From contig JBOGWX010000153.1 of assembly GCA_050694055.1 (NCBI GenBank), positions 1 to 35,729 of the forward strand: a stretch of DNA of 35,729 nt, given 5' to 3'. Shown piece by piece: positions 7,448 through 14,911 of this stretch (its first letter is position 1; every line of letters starts with the position of its first letter). The position numbers and the translations under genes are program-made. Below the pieces are notes generated by a model that saw nothing but the letters and a program-made list of their open reading frames with translations, was not told the DNA's origin and ran no database searches. The stretch is from WHSV01 sp050694055 (GTDB taxonomy: Bacteria > Actinomycetota > CADDZG01 > WHSQ01).

Positions 7448-8494
7448 TTATGACGCTTGGGCGTGGGCCCCCTCGTGCGGCTTGATGCGCCCCGCCCGGA
7501 TTTCCTCGGCGTAGTGGCACGCCGCCACGTGGCCGTCGGCCAGTTTTCGGAGCTCGGGATCCTCGGTGTCACAACGTTCGGGCTGGCGAAAGGGGCAGCG
7601 GGTGTGGAAACGGCAGCCCGAGGGAGGGTTGGCGGGCGACGGGAGGTCCCCCTTGAGCAGGATCCTCGCGCGCGTTGCCTCGACCTTCGGGTCGGGAATC
7701 GGGACGGCGGACAGCAAAGCCATAGTGTAGGGATGGCGAGGGGAGGCGTAGAGCTCGTCGGCACCGGCGACCTCGACGATCTTGCCCAGATACATGACTG
7801 CGATGCGATCTGAGATGTGACGCACGACCGCGAGATCGTGCGCGATGAACAGGTAGGTCAGGTCGAACTCCTCCTGAAGCTCCTCGAGAAGGTTCACCAT
7901 CTGCGCCTGAATCGACACGTCGAGCGCCGAGACCGGCTCGTCCGCGACGATCAGATCGGGATTCAACGCAAGCGCGCGCGCCAGTCCGATGCGCTGTCTC
8001 TGGCCCCCGGAGAACTCGTGCGGGTACCTTGCGGTCGACGCTTTGGGCAGCCCGACGATGTCCAGTAGTTCCTCAGCTCGAGCCCGGGCCTTGTCACCCG
8101 TGGCAATGCCGTGAATCTTCAGCGGCTCGGCAATCAGGTTGCCCACGTTCTGGCGCGGGTTGGGCGACGAGTACGGGTCCTGAAAGACCATCTGCATACG
8201 GCGGCGCAACTTTCGCATGTCGCTCTTGGACAGCGAGGCTGTGTCCTCACCCTCAAAGAGGATGTGTCCCTCCGTTGGGTCGTAAAGACGCAGGATGGTT
8301 CGTCCAACCGTGGTCTTGCCACAACCGGACTCTCCCACGAGGCCCAGTGTCTCGCCCCTCCTGATCTCGAAAGAGATGCCGTCGACCGCCTTCACGTCAC
8401 CGACATGACGATCGATTACCAGGCCGGACTTGATGGGGAAGTAGACCTTGAGATTCTCGACCTCGAGGAGGTTGTCTCGACCAATGGTCGTCAT
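7448..8494 (-). CDS. dppF: oligopeptide ABC transporter ATPase (DppF/OppF type)
   Basis: Second ATPase of a peptide importer, 348 residues. Walker A is GESGCGKTTVGR, signature FSGGQRQRIGLARALAL, Walker B LIVADEPVSALD, and the switch histidine lies in LFIAHDLAVV. The C-terminal oligo_HPY extension keeps four cysteines (CRFHTRCPF...RC...ACHY), the set that binds an iron-sulfur cluster in related DppD/DppF proteins. The ATG at 8492-8494 overlaps the upstream dppD stop (ATGA), fixing the start. An in-frame upstream ATG (8572) lies inside dppD and adds 26 residues of poor sequence. Last gene of the operon. Peptide specificity cannot be told; nickel or sugar import by this family is also possible. 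Confidence 0.93.
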   Translation of the reverse strand: MTTIGRDNLLEVENLKVYFPIKSGLVIDRHVGDVKAVDGISFEIRRGETLGLVGESGCGKTTVGRTILRLYDPTEGHILFEGEDTASLSKSDMRKLRRRMQMVFQDPYSSPNPRQNVGNLIAEPLKIHGIATGDKARARAEELLDIVGLPKASTARYPHEFSGGQRQRIGLARALALNPDLIVADEPVSALDVSIQAQMVNLLEELQEEFDLTYLFIAHDLAVVRHISDRIAVMYLGKIVEVAGADELYASPRHPYTMALLSAVPIPDPKVEATRARILLKGDLPSPANPPSGCRFHTRCPFRQPERCDTEDPELRKLADGHVAACHYAEEIRAGRIKPHEGAHAQAS

Positions 8495-9522
8495 CCCGTC
8501 GCTTCCTCGCCGCTGCGCGCTGCGACCACTTCGACCTGCGGAAGATCCTCGTCGGGCACCGGGTTCCAGCACGCGACGAAGTGACCCTCGGAGTCGATAC
8601 GGTGGAGTTCGGGAGTCTCCGTTCTGGATCTCTCGGTTGCATAGATGCAGCGGGGAGCGAACGCGCAGCCTTCGATCTCCTTGGCCATCGACACCGGGCT
8701 CCCGCCGATGGGCTCGAGCTTCTCCTTACGTGCGGCGTCGAGTCGGGGCACCGACTTCAACAGCCCCAGGGTGTAGGGATGGCGCGGTCGTGCGAAAAGC
8801 TCTTTAGTCCGTGCGCCTTCCACGAAGCGTCCCGCGTACATGACGTTGGTGCGCTCGCAGGTTCCCGCGACCACGCCGAGGTCGTGGGTGATGAGTATGA
8901 GCGCCATGTTCTCCTCGGCGACGAGCTGTTTGATGACCTCGAGGATCTGCGCCTGGATGGTGACGTCCAGCGCGGTGGTCGGCTCGTCTGCGATCAGGAT
9001 CTTGGGGCGGCACGAGATCGCCATGGCGATCATCACTCGTTGACGCATGCCGCCCGAGAACTGGTGCGGAAAGTCCTTGATCCGATCCTCCGCGGCCGGG
9101 ATGCCGACCCGCTCGAGAAGCGTCACGGCCTCTTTGGTGGCGTCTTCCTTGCTCATATCGAGATGCTTGCGCAGGCCCTCGGTCAGCTGACGTCCGACCG
9201 TGAGAACCGGATTCAGCGACGTCATCGGGTCCTGGAAGATCATCGCGATCTCGTTGCCCCGAATCTGACGAAGCTGCGAGTCGGGAAGCTTCAAGAGATC
9301 GACGTCTTCGAACCTCACCTCTCCGCCGGTGACTCGTCCGGATCGGGGGAGAATACCGAGCATTGCGAGCGCGCTAACGCTCTTGCCGCAGCCAGATTCT
9401 CCGACGATCCCCAGGGTTTCGCCCGGTTGGAGGTCGAACGAGATGCCGTTGACCGCTCGCACCGTCGACTTGCGTGTTACGAACTGAACCGCCAGGTCAC
9501 GCACGGAGAGGAGAGTCGCCAT
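8491..9522 (-). CDS. dppD: oligopeptide ABC transporter ATPase (DppD/OppD type)
   Basis: First ATPase of the importer, 343 residues. Walker A GESGCGKSVSAL, Q-loop IFQDPMTSLNP, signature FSGGMRQRVMIAMAI, Walker B ILIADEPTTALD, switch His in LITHDLGVV. The C-terminal Cys-rich part reads GCAFAPRC then ...SRTETPEL...ACW: the cysteine normally found before the E-x-P-x-L segment is a serine, so only three of the four cluster cysteines are present, unlike its partner DppF. ATG at 9520-9522, 3 nt after the dppC stop. Its stop overlaps the start of dppF. Pairs with DppF on the cytoplasmic face of the DppBC channel. Confidence 0.93.
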   Translation of the reverse strand: MATLLSVRDLAVQFVTRKSTVRAVNGISFDLQPGETLGIVGESGCGKSVSALAMLGILPRSGRVTGGEVRFEDVDLLKLPDSQLRQIRGNEIAMIFQDPMTSLNPVLTVGRQLTEGLRKHLDMSKEDATKEAVTLLERVGIPAAEDRIKDFPHQFSGGMRQRVMIAMAISCRPKILIADEPTTALDVTIQAQILEVIKQLVAEENMALILITHDLGVVAGTCERTNVMYAGRFVEGARTKELFARPRHPYTLGLLKSVPRLDAARKEKLEPIGGSPVSMAKEIEGCAFAPRCIYATERSRTETPELHRIDSEGHFVACWNPVPDEDLPQVEVVAARSGEEATG

Positions 9523-9525
9523 GCG

Positions 9526-10425
9526 TTATGACCTCAGTTTCGGATCGATTGATTCTCTCAAGCCGTCCCCGATGAGGTTAAGTCCCAAAACGCTGATGAC
9601 GACCGCCGCACCCGGGAAGATGACGAGATGAGTCCCACGATCGAGACGGCTCGCGTTGTCTGCAAGCATCTTTCCCCATTCCGGGAACCTCGGATCGGCG
9701 GGACCGAGGCCCAGGAAGCTCAGGCCCGCAACGTCGATGATCGCTACCGCCATAGCGAGTGTCGCTTGCACGATCAACGGTGCGAGTGCATTGGGCAGAA
9801 TGTGCACCAATAGGAGACGTCGTCCCGGGACGCCGAGCGCGCGTGCAGCCAGTACGTAGTCCGATTCGCGTTGCGCCAGAATCGAGCCGCGCAGCAGGCG
9901 CGCAAAGATCGGAATGGTCGTGATCCCGACGGCGACCATGATCTGCACGAGCCCACGACCGAGAAGCGTCACCAACCCGATTGCGAGTAACAGGGCTGGA
10001 ATGGACAACATGATGTCCATCGTTCGCATGATGCCCGTATCCACCCATCCGCCAAAGTAGCCCGCGGTGGCACCGAGAATCAGCCCGAAGGTTACCCCGA
10101 AGGTCACCGAGACGAGACCGACCAGCAGAGACAGCCTGGCTCCGTAGACAACGCGCGAGAACTCGTCGCGCCCTTGTTCGTCGAGCCCCATCCAATGTTC
10201 CGAGCTCGGTCCCTGCGGATCGGAACTGTCCAGCGTGCCCACCTGCTGATTTGGTCCGTAGGGGGCGATCAGCGGAGCCAGGACCGCTATGACTACGAGC
10301 AACAGGATGACGACGACGCCGACCATCGCGGCCTTGTTGTGAAGGAAGCGATCCAGCGCATCCCGACCAAGGCTTGAAGGCTGTTCGAGATGGAGCTCCT
10401 TGACTTCGGCTTCGGCGACGCTCAT
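9526..10425 (-). CDS. dppC: oligopeptide ABC transporter permease (DppC type)
   Basis: 299-residue inner-membrane permease. An N-terminal cytoplasmic tail is followed by a first helix (about residues 35-55, VGVVVILLLVVIAVLAPLIA), the OppC_N region ending HWMGLDEQGRDEFSRVVYGAR, then five further helices. The EAA loop interacting with the ATPase is seen in YVLAARALGVPGRRLLLVHILPN. The start ATG (10423-10425) overlaps the dppB stop by 4 nt (ATGA). Acts as heterodimer with DppB. Confidence 0.93.
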   Translation of the reverse strand: MSVAEAEVKELHLEQPSSLGRDALDRFLHNKAAMVGVVVILLLVVIAVLAPLIAPYGPNQQVGTLDSSDPQGPSSEHWMGLDEQGRDEFSRVVYGARLSLLVGLVSVTFGVTFGLILGATAGYFGGWVDTGIMRTMDIMLSIPALLLAIGLVTLLGRGLVQIMVAVGITTIPIFARLLRGSILAQRESDYVLAARALGVPGRRLLLVHILPNALAPLIVQATLAMAVAIIDVAGLSFLGLGPADPRFPEWGKMLADNASRLDRGTHLVIFPGAAVVISVLGLNLIGDGLRESIDPKLRS

Positions 10426-11426
10426 TGATACCGAATCCTCGGATTGAGAAACGCGTAGGAGATGTCGACCAGAAGGTTAACGAACACGATCAGCACGGCA
10501 AAGAACAGGATGCCGCCCTGCAGGACCGCGTAATCTCGGAATCTGATCGCATCGAGCATCCAACTCCCAACCCCCGGCCAGGCAAAGACGGTCTCGGTCA
10601 ACACCGCTCCGGTTAAGAGCAGTCCCGTCTGCAGGCCGACGATCGTGATAACCGGCAGCATTGCGTTCTTCAAGATATGCCGGCGGTCGACAACGCGTGG
10701 GTCGAGGCCCTTCGCCTGCGCGGTACGAACGTAGTCCTCACTGGTTACGTCCAGCACGGCCGCACGCGTGATGCGGGCGATGATCGCAAGTGGAATCGTG
10801 CCGAGCGCGACGGCCGGAAGAACCAAGTGTCTCACCGCATCCCCAAGCGCCGCTAGGTCCCCCGCAATGACCGCGTCCAGAACATAGAAATTGGTCGGGT
10901 GCTCCAGAGAGCGCGTGATATCCAGCCGTCCGATCGTTGGCAAGAGCCCGAGCTTGATCGAGAAGATGTACTTCAGCAGCAGCGCGAGGAAGAAGATGGG
11001 GAAGCTGATGCCGACGAGCGAGAGAATCAAGCTCGTGTTGTCGAGCACCCCCTGGTAGCGCTTGGCGGCGACGAAGCCGAGCGGAACGCCGAGAAGGATG
11101 GCGAAGAACATGGCGGCGATCGACAGCTCGAAGGTGGCGGGAAAGCGGAGCTTCAGCTCCTCGGTGATGGGTTGCCGCGTGCGCGTGCTGGTTCCCAGAT
11201 CCCCCGAGAGCACGTTGCGCATGTAGCGTCCGTACTGGATGTAGAGAGGCTGGTCCAGACCGAGCTCTTCTTCGATCTGCTCTTCGGCGGCCTCCGTCGA
11301 CCTCTCACCCAGGAGAGCGATGGCGGGACCACCCGGCAACGCGCGCACGAAAGCGAATACGAGAATCGACAGTCCCAGGAGAATCGGGATGGTCAGAACG
11401 ATGCGTCGGAGCGCGTAGTTCAGCAT
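10422..11426 (-). CDS. dppB: oligopeptide ABC transporter permease (DppB type)
   Basis: 334-residue permease. It starts MLNYALRRIVLTIPILLGLSILVF, the typical DppB N-terminal helix, with the periplasmic-side segment LGLDQPLYIQYGRYMRNVLSGDLGTS and later helices; the EAA loop is DYVRTAQAKGLDPRVVDRRHILKNAMLP. ATG at 11424-11426 has no good Shine-Dalgarno. It lies 84 nt after dppA, a gap that contains a strong hairpin, so permease expression is probably lower than that of the binding protein. First gene of the tightly coupled dppBCDF block. Confidence 0.93.
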   Translation of the reverse strand: MLNYALRRIVLTIPILLGLSILVFAFVRALPGGPAIALLGERSTEAAEEQIEEELGLDQPLYIQYGRYMRNVLSGDLGTSTRTRQPITEELKLRFPATFELSIAAMFFAILLGVPLGFVAAKRYQGVLDNTSLILSLVGISFPIFFLALLLKYIFSIKLGLLPTIGRLDITRSLEHPTNFYVLDAVIAGDLAALGDAVRHLVLPAVALGTIPLAIIARITRAAVLDVTSEDYVRTAQAKGLDPRVVDRRHILKNAMLPVITIVGLQTGLLLTGAVLTETVFAWPGVGSWMLDAIRFRDYAVLQGGILFFAVLIVFVNLLVDISYAFLNPRIRYQ

Positions 11427-11458
11427 GTGGAGTGAAGGCTACCCGAGCGCTACAGAAG

Positions 11459-11487
11459 GGGAGCGGGACCCGTACGGCCCCGCTCCC
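11459..11487 (-). terminator. intercistronic hairpin between dppA and dppB
   Basis: 12-bp inverted repeat with one mismatch (11459-11470 with 11476-11487, GGGAGCGGGACC/GGCCCCGCTCCC) and a 5-nt loop, in the 84-nt gap between the dppA stop and the dppB start. Without a U-tract it is best read as an attenuator or 3'-end stabiliser that raises binding protein over permease, as known for other ABC importer operons. Inference from position. Confidence 0.55.
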
Positions 11488-11510
11488 ACCTCCTCAGAAC
11501 GGTTGCTCTT

Positions 11511-13193
11511 CTACTGACCGCCCTCGACCGTAACGACGTTGAACGGCTCGAGGCTCACCGGGCTCGGGTCGTAGCCGGTCACGTTGGCCGCGAACGCGAG
11601 CCCCGGCTCGGTGTGCACGTAAGGCAGTCCCGGGAGGAAGTCCATGATGAGGTTGTTGGCCTCGACGTACATCTGGGTCCTGGCCTCCTCGTCGGTCTCT
11701 GCCTCGGCCTCGTCCAGGGCGTCGAAGATCTCCTGGTTGTTGTAGCCCCAGGCGGGCTGCTCGCTCTGGAAGAAGGTGCCGATGAAGTTGTCCGGGTCGC
11801 CGAAGTCGCCGGTCCAGCCCAGCAGGTACAGCCCGTAGCGCCCGTTGTCGACGTTGTCGAGATAGTCCGGGCTCCAGGTCGCCGACTTGGTCTCGATCTC
11901 GAAACAGCACTCCTCGAGGTCGGCCACCATGGCCTCGAAGTTCGCCTGTGGGTCCGGCATATAGGGACGCTCGACGTCCGTCGGATAGGCGAAGTCGATC
12001 TGTACCGGCACGTCGTAGCCGGCGTCCTCGAGCAGGCGAGTGGCCTCGTCGGGATCGTAGTCGTAGGTCGTGACCTCTTCTGAGTAGCCGAACAACTCCG
12101 GAGGCATGAACTGCGTGGCGACCTCGCCCTGGCCGGCGTAGAAGCCCTCGACGACCTCCTCGCGGTTGATCGCATGAGCGATCGCCTGACGCACCGCGAT
12201 GTCGTCCAACGGCTCGATTGCCTGGTTGAAGCCCACGTAGCCGACGTTGAAGGCCGGACGGTTCAGGAGCTGCAGCTGGTCGTCGTCCTCGATCGTCGGG
12301 TAGTCCTGCGGATCGACGAGGTCGTAGCCCTGGATCTCACCGCTCTGAAGTGCCTGCAGGCGGGCAGCCGGGTCGGCCACGGGCTGGAAGATCAGCGTCT
12401 GGATGTTGCCGGGCGATTCACCCCAGTAGTCCTCGTTGCGGGTCATGACGAGGCGGTCGCCACGCTGCCATTCCTCGAACATGAACGGGCCGGTGCCCGT
12501 GGGGTGCTCGGTCGCGTAGGTACCGGACGGAGAGAAGATCCCCTCCGCGTCGACCCTGCCCTCGTCGGCGTCGTACTCCTCGAGCGCCGCCGGAGAGGCG
12601 ATCGTGAAGTTCGTCAGCGCCAGAGCCGGAAGGATCGAGGCCGACGGCTTGGTGAGGTTCAGCGTGACGACGAGGTCCTCTTCGGCCTCACAGCTCTCGA
12701 ACAGGGACTCGGTCTTGCCGTCGCTGAAGCCACCGAAAACCGTCTGCCAGTAGTAGCTCGCCGCCGGGTTCTGGAAGCTGCCTTTGAAGTTGTACCAGCG
12801 GTCGAAGTTGAAGCAGACCGCTTCGGCGTTGAACTCCTCGCCGTCGTGGAAAGTGACGCCCTCCTGCAGGTTGAACGTGTAAGACAGCCCGTCCTCGGAA
12901 ACCTCCCAATCGGTGGCAAGACCGGGCACGACCTCGGTGCCGCCGGCCTCGAGCGTGACGAGACCCTCGAACATCTGGTCGATCGCGCGCAGGGACTCAC
13001 CGTCTGAGACCAGCGCGCCGTCGAGCACGACCGGATCGGCCGAGGTTCCGAAGGCCAGCGTGGCGGTGGCTTGGCCCTCCTCGGTGTCCCCGGCTCCCGG
13101 TCCGCTTTCCTCGGCGCTGCACGCGCCTGCGAGAAGGCCGAGTGCGGCCAGCAGGGCCAGCGCACTCAATTTCCCTCGTGTGACTGATCGCAT
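11511..13193 (-). CDS. dppA: peptide ABC transporter substrate-binding lipoprotein
   Basis: 560-residue family 5 extracellular solute-binding protein, anchored outside the membrane by a lipid. The signal peptide ends with the lipobox LLAGAC (Cys about residue 25), followed by a flexible acidic Gly/Glu linker. The SBP_bac_5 fold is recognised from VSEDGLSYTFNLQEGVTFHDG, GTGPFMFEEWQRGDRLVMTRNEDYWG and the C-terminal domain with DVAVRQAIAHAINREEVVEG-like sequence (DIAVRQAIAHAINREEV). ATG at 13191-13193 with GGGGGA about 8 nt upstream. First gene of the dppABCDF operon. It captures the ligand, probably short peptides, and passes it to DppBC. Confidence 0.94.
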   Translation of the reverse strand: MRSVTRGKLSALALLAALGLLAGACSAEESGPGAGDTEEGQATATLAFGTSADPVVLDGALVSDGESLRAIDQMFEGLVTLEAGGTEVVPGLATDWEVSEDGLSYTFNLQEGVTFHDGEEFNAEAVCFNFDRWYNFKGSFQNPAASYYWQTVFGGFSDGKTESLFESCEAEEDLVVTLNLTKPSASILPALALTNFTIASPAALEEYDADEGRVDAEGIFSPSGTYATEHPTGTGPFMFEEWQRGDRLVMTRNEDYWGESPGNIQTLIFQPVADPAARLQALQSGEIQGYDLVDPQDYPTIEDDDQLQLLNRPAFNVGYVGFNQAIEPLDDIAVRQAIAHAINREEVVEGFYAGQGEVATQFMPPELFGYSEEVTTYDYDPDEATRLLEDAGYDVPVQIDFAYPTDVERPYMPDPQANFEAMVADLEECCFEIETKSATWSPDYLDNVDNGRYGLYLLGWTGDFGDPDNFIGTFFQSEQPAWGYNNQEIFDALDEAEAETDEEARTQMYVEANNLIMDFLPGLPYVHTEPGLAFAANVTGYDPSPVSLEPFNVVTVEGGQ

Positions 13194-13260
13194 GAACAGT
13201 CTCCCCCTTGTCTTTGCGGACCTGGTGGCCCGAATCCTCCTGAACCCGCCGTGCCCCGTG

Positions 13261-13290
13261 ACAATAGAGCGGACCCTGGACCGGCGGCAA
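13261..13290 (-). promoter_or_regulatory. candidate promoter of dppA
   Basis: On the minus strand TTGCCG (13290-13285) and TATTGT (13266-13261) are separated by 18 nt, which would give a leader of about 60 nt before dppA. Upstream at 13321-13332 lies a small inverted repeat, CTACT-CT-AGTAG, which could bind a regulator. Both are weak matches found by eye. Confidence 0.35.
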
Positions 13291-13406
13291 TGCCCGGCCG
13301 AGAACCCAAACGGCGGTCTACTACTCTAGTAGCAAAGCACGGCGATGACCAGACACGGTCGGCTCCGCACCATTTGGGGGACCCTGAAAGACCCCCTAGT
13401 GGGAGA

Positions 13407-13428
13407 CGGCCCCCTTTCCCGGGGGCCG
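13407..13428 (-). terminator. terminator hairpin of tRNA-Leu
   Basis: 8-bp GC stem CGGCCCCC/GGGGGCCG (13407-13414 with 13421-13428) and 6-nt loop, 9 nt beyond the 3' end of the minus-strand tRNA-Leu. It would insulate the tRNA from the dpp operon downstream. No U-tract. Confidence 0.55.
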
Positions 13429-13437
13429 CCTCTGGGG

Positions 13438-13520
13438 TGGGCGAGGGGGGATTTGAACCCCCACGCTCTTGCGAGCACAGGCACCTGAAGCCTGCGTGTC
13501 TGCCGTTCCACCACTCGCCC
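13438..13520 (-). tRNA. tRNA-Leu (anticodon CAG)
   Basis: The minus strand folds as a class II tRNA. The acceptor GGGCGAG/CTCGCCC pairs 13514-13520 with 13439-13445 and the discriminator is A (13438). The anticodon stem CAGGC/GCCTG encloses loop TTCAGGT with anticodon CAG, which reads CUG. There is a long variable arm, and the T loop carries GGTTCAAATCC. CCA is not encoded. It sits upstream of and divergent from fhaA; I recall a tRNA-Leu at the corresponding place in Mycobacterium tuberculosis. Confidence 0.96.
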
Positions 13521-13606
13521 GATGGTGGGCTAAACACCATACTTGTGCCGCGCCGCGAGCGATGTAAAGGGTGGGAGGTCCTATCGGGGGGATAATCCTT
13601 TCTCGC

Positions 13607-14392
13607 ATGGGTGTAGCCAGGGACATCGAGAAGCGGCTAGAGGGCCTTATGGAGGGCTTCTTCACCAAGGTCTTCCGCTCGGGACTACAGCCGGTCGAGG
13701 TGGGCCGGCGGATTCTGCGCGAGATGGAGGAGAACCGCACCGTCTCGGTCAACCGCACCTACGTGCCGAACGACTTCCAGGTGTTCATCGGTCCCGAGGA
13801 CTTCGAGCGTTTCGAGCCGATGGCGGACGGCCTCACCGGGGAGTTCTCCGAGCTCGTGATCGACAAGGCCAAGGAACGCCGCTTCAACCTCATGGGCCTG
13901 CCGAAGATCGCCTTCGTCAAGGAAGAGAGGCTCGGCCGGGGCGAGTTTCGAGTCGAGGCGGCTCTGGCGGCCGATCCCGACCGCCAGGCCCCCCAGGTTT
14001 CGACCCGCGAGCCGAAGTCGGCCGATGACGCGGACTCCACGAGGGCCATCAGCAGCCACACCGCCGACCGGATGGGCATCGCGAGGATCGCCGGCGCCGA
14101 GTTGATCGTGCTCGATCAGTCCGGCAAGCCGCGCGAACGCATCTCCGTTACGCGCACTCCCATTACCATCGGACGCCTCTCCACCAACGACGTCGTCATC
14201 AGCGACAGCAACGTCAGCCGGCGCCACGCCGAGCTCCGCCGCGAGAACGAGCGCTGGACGCTGGTGGACCTAGGATCGACGAATGGGACGGTCGTCAACG
14301 GCAAGCTCGCACGAGAGCACCCGCTCGAGAACGGTGACCGGATCTCGTTTGGAACGAGCGAACTGGAGTTCCGCTCGGGGAGCGAGGGCTAG
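13607..14392 (+). CDS. fhaA: FhaA, DUF3662 and FHA domain protein
   Basis: 261-residue cytoplasmic partner of the Ser/Thr kinases. The N-terminal domain (about residues 1-115; DIEKRLEGLMEGFFTKVFRSG, then VYVPNDFQVFIGPEDFERFE-like sequence) is the DUF3662 domain specific to FhaA. A linker follows, and the C-terminal FHA domain (about 175-258) has GRLSTNDVVISDSNVSRRHAEL and LGSTNGTVVNG, the phosphothreonine-binding residues. In mycobacteria FhaA binds phosphorylated MviN and acts in peptidoglycan synthesis. ATG at 13607 fits the family N-terminus; an upstream in-frame GTG adds 12 residues. A GATAAT hexamer lies 10 nt upstream and no good Shine-Dalgarno is seen. First gene of the kinase operon; its TAG abuts the fhaB ATG. 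Confidence 0.95.
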   Translation: MGVARDIEKRLEGLMEGFFTKVFRSGLQPVEVGRRILREMEENRTVSVNRTYVPNDFQVFIGPEDFERFEPMADGLTGEFSELVIDKAKERRFNLMGLPKIAFVKEERLGRGEFRVEAALAADPDRQAPQVSTREPKSADDADSTRAISSHTADRMGIARIAGAELIVLDQSGKPRERISVTRTPITIGRLSTNDVVISDSNVSRRHAELRRENERWTLVDLGSTNGTVVNGKLAREHPLENGDRISFGTSELEFRSGSEG

Positions 14393-14854
14393 ATGCCGCA
14401 GCTAGTTCTCGAACTCCTCAAGTACGTCTTTCTGATCGTCCTGTACATCTTCGTCGCACGCGCCGTTAAGGTCGTCTATCTGGAGTTGCGTCCGTCACCG
14501 GCTCGCAGCGGAGCCTCTCGCGCTCCGGCCCCCGCTCCCCGTTCCCCTTCGAAGCGTCCCAAGAAGGCACCTCGCAAGCTCTCCGTCATCGAAGGGCCCC
14601 TCAAAGGCAAGAGTTACGAGCTCGGCGACGAACTAACGGTAGGACGGGCGGAGAAATGCCACATCGTGGTCGACGACACCTACGTCTCTCAGGTGCACGC
14701 TCGGTTCTATGCGAACGGCGAGAGCTATGTGGTCGAAGATCTGGGGTCGACCAACGGAACCTATGTGAACCGTCGGAGAATCACATCACCCACGGAGCTC
14801 TCCAGGGGCGACCGCGTCAAGATCGGAAAGACGGTGCTGGAGCTGCGCAAGTGA
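14393..14854 (+). CDS. fhaB: FhaB, membrane-anchored FHA protein
   Basis: 153 residues: an N-terminal membrane helix (about 5-25, LVLELLKYVFLIVLYIFVAR), a basic Pro/Ala/Lys linker, and a C-terminal FHA domain (about 63-150) with LTVGRAEKCHIVVDDTYVSQVHARF and DLGSTNGTYVN. FhaB (FipA in mycobacteria) is phosphorylated by PknA and links to FtsZ/FtsQ during division. ATG immediately follows the fhaA stop codon with no gap. The linker here lacks the long conserved Thr motif I would look for in mycobacterial FipA, though a phosphothreonine site may still exist. Confidence 0.94.
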   Translation: MPQLVLELLKYVFLIVLYIFVARAVKVVYLELRPSPARSGASRAPAPAPRSPSKRPKKAPRKLSVIEGPLKGKSYELGDELTVGRAEKCHIVVDDTYVSQVHARFYANGESYVVEDLGSTNGTYVNRRRITSPTELSRGDRVKIGKTVLELRK

Positions 14855-14911
14855 GATGCACTACCCGGGCCGGGCGCGGATACGGCGGGGGGAGTGGAGC
14901 CGGCCGAAAGG

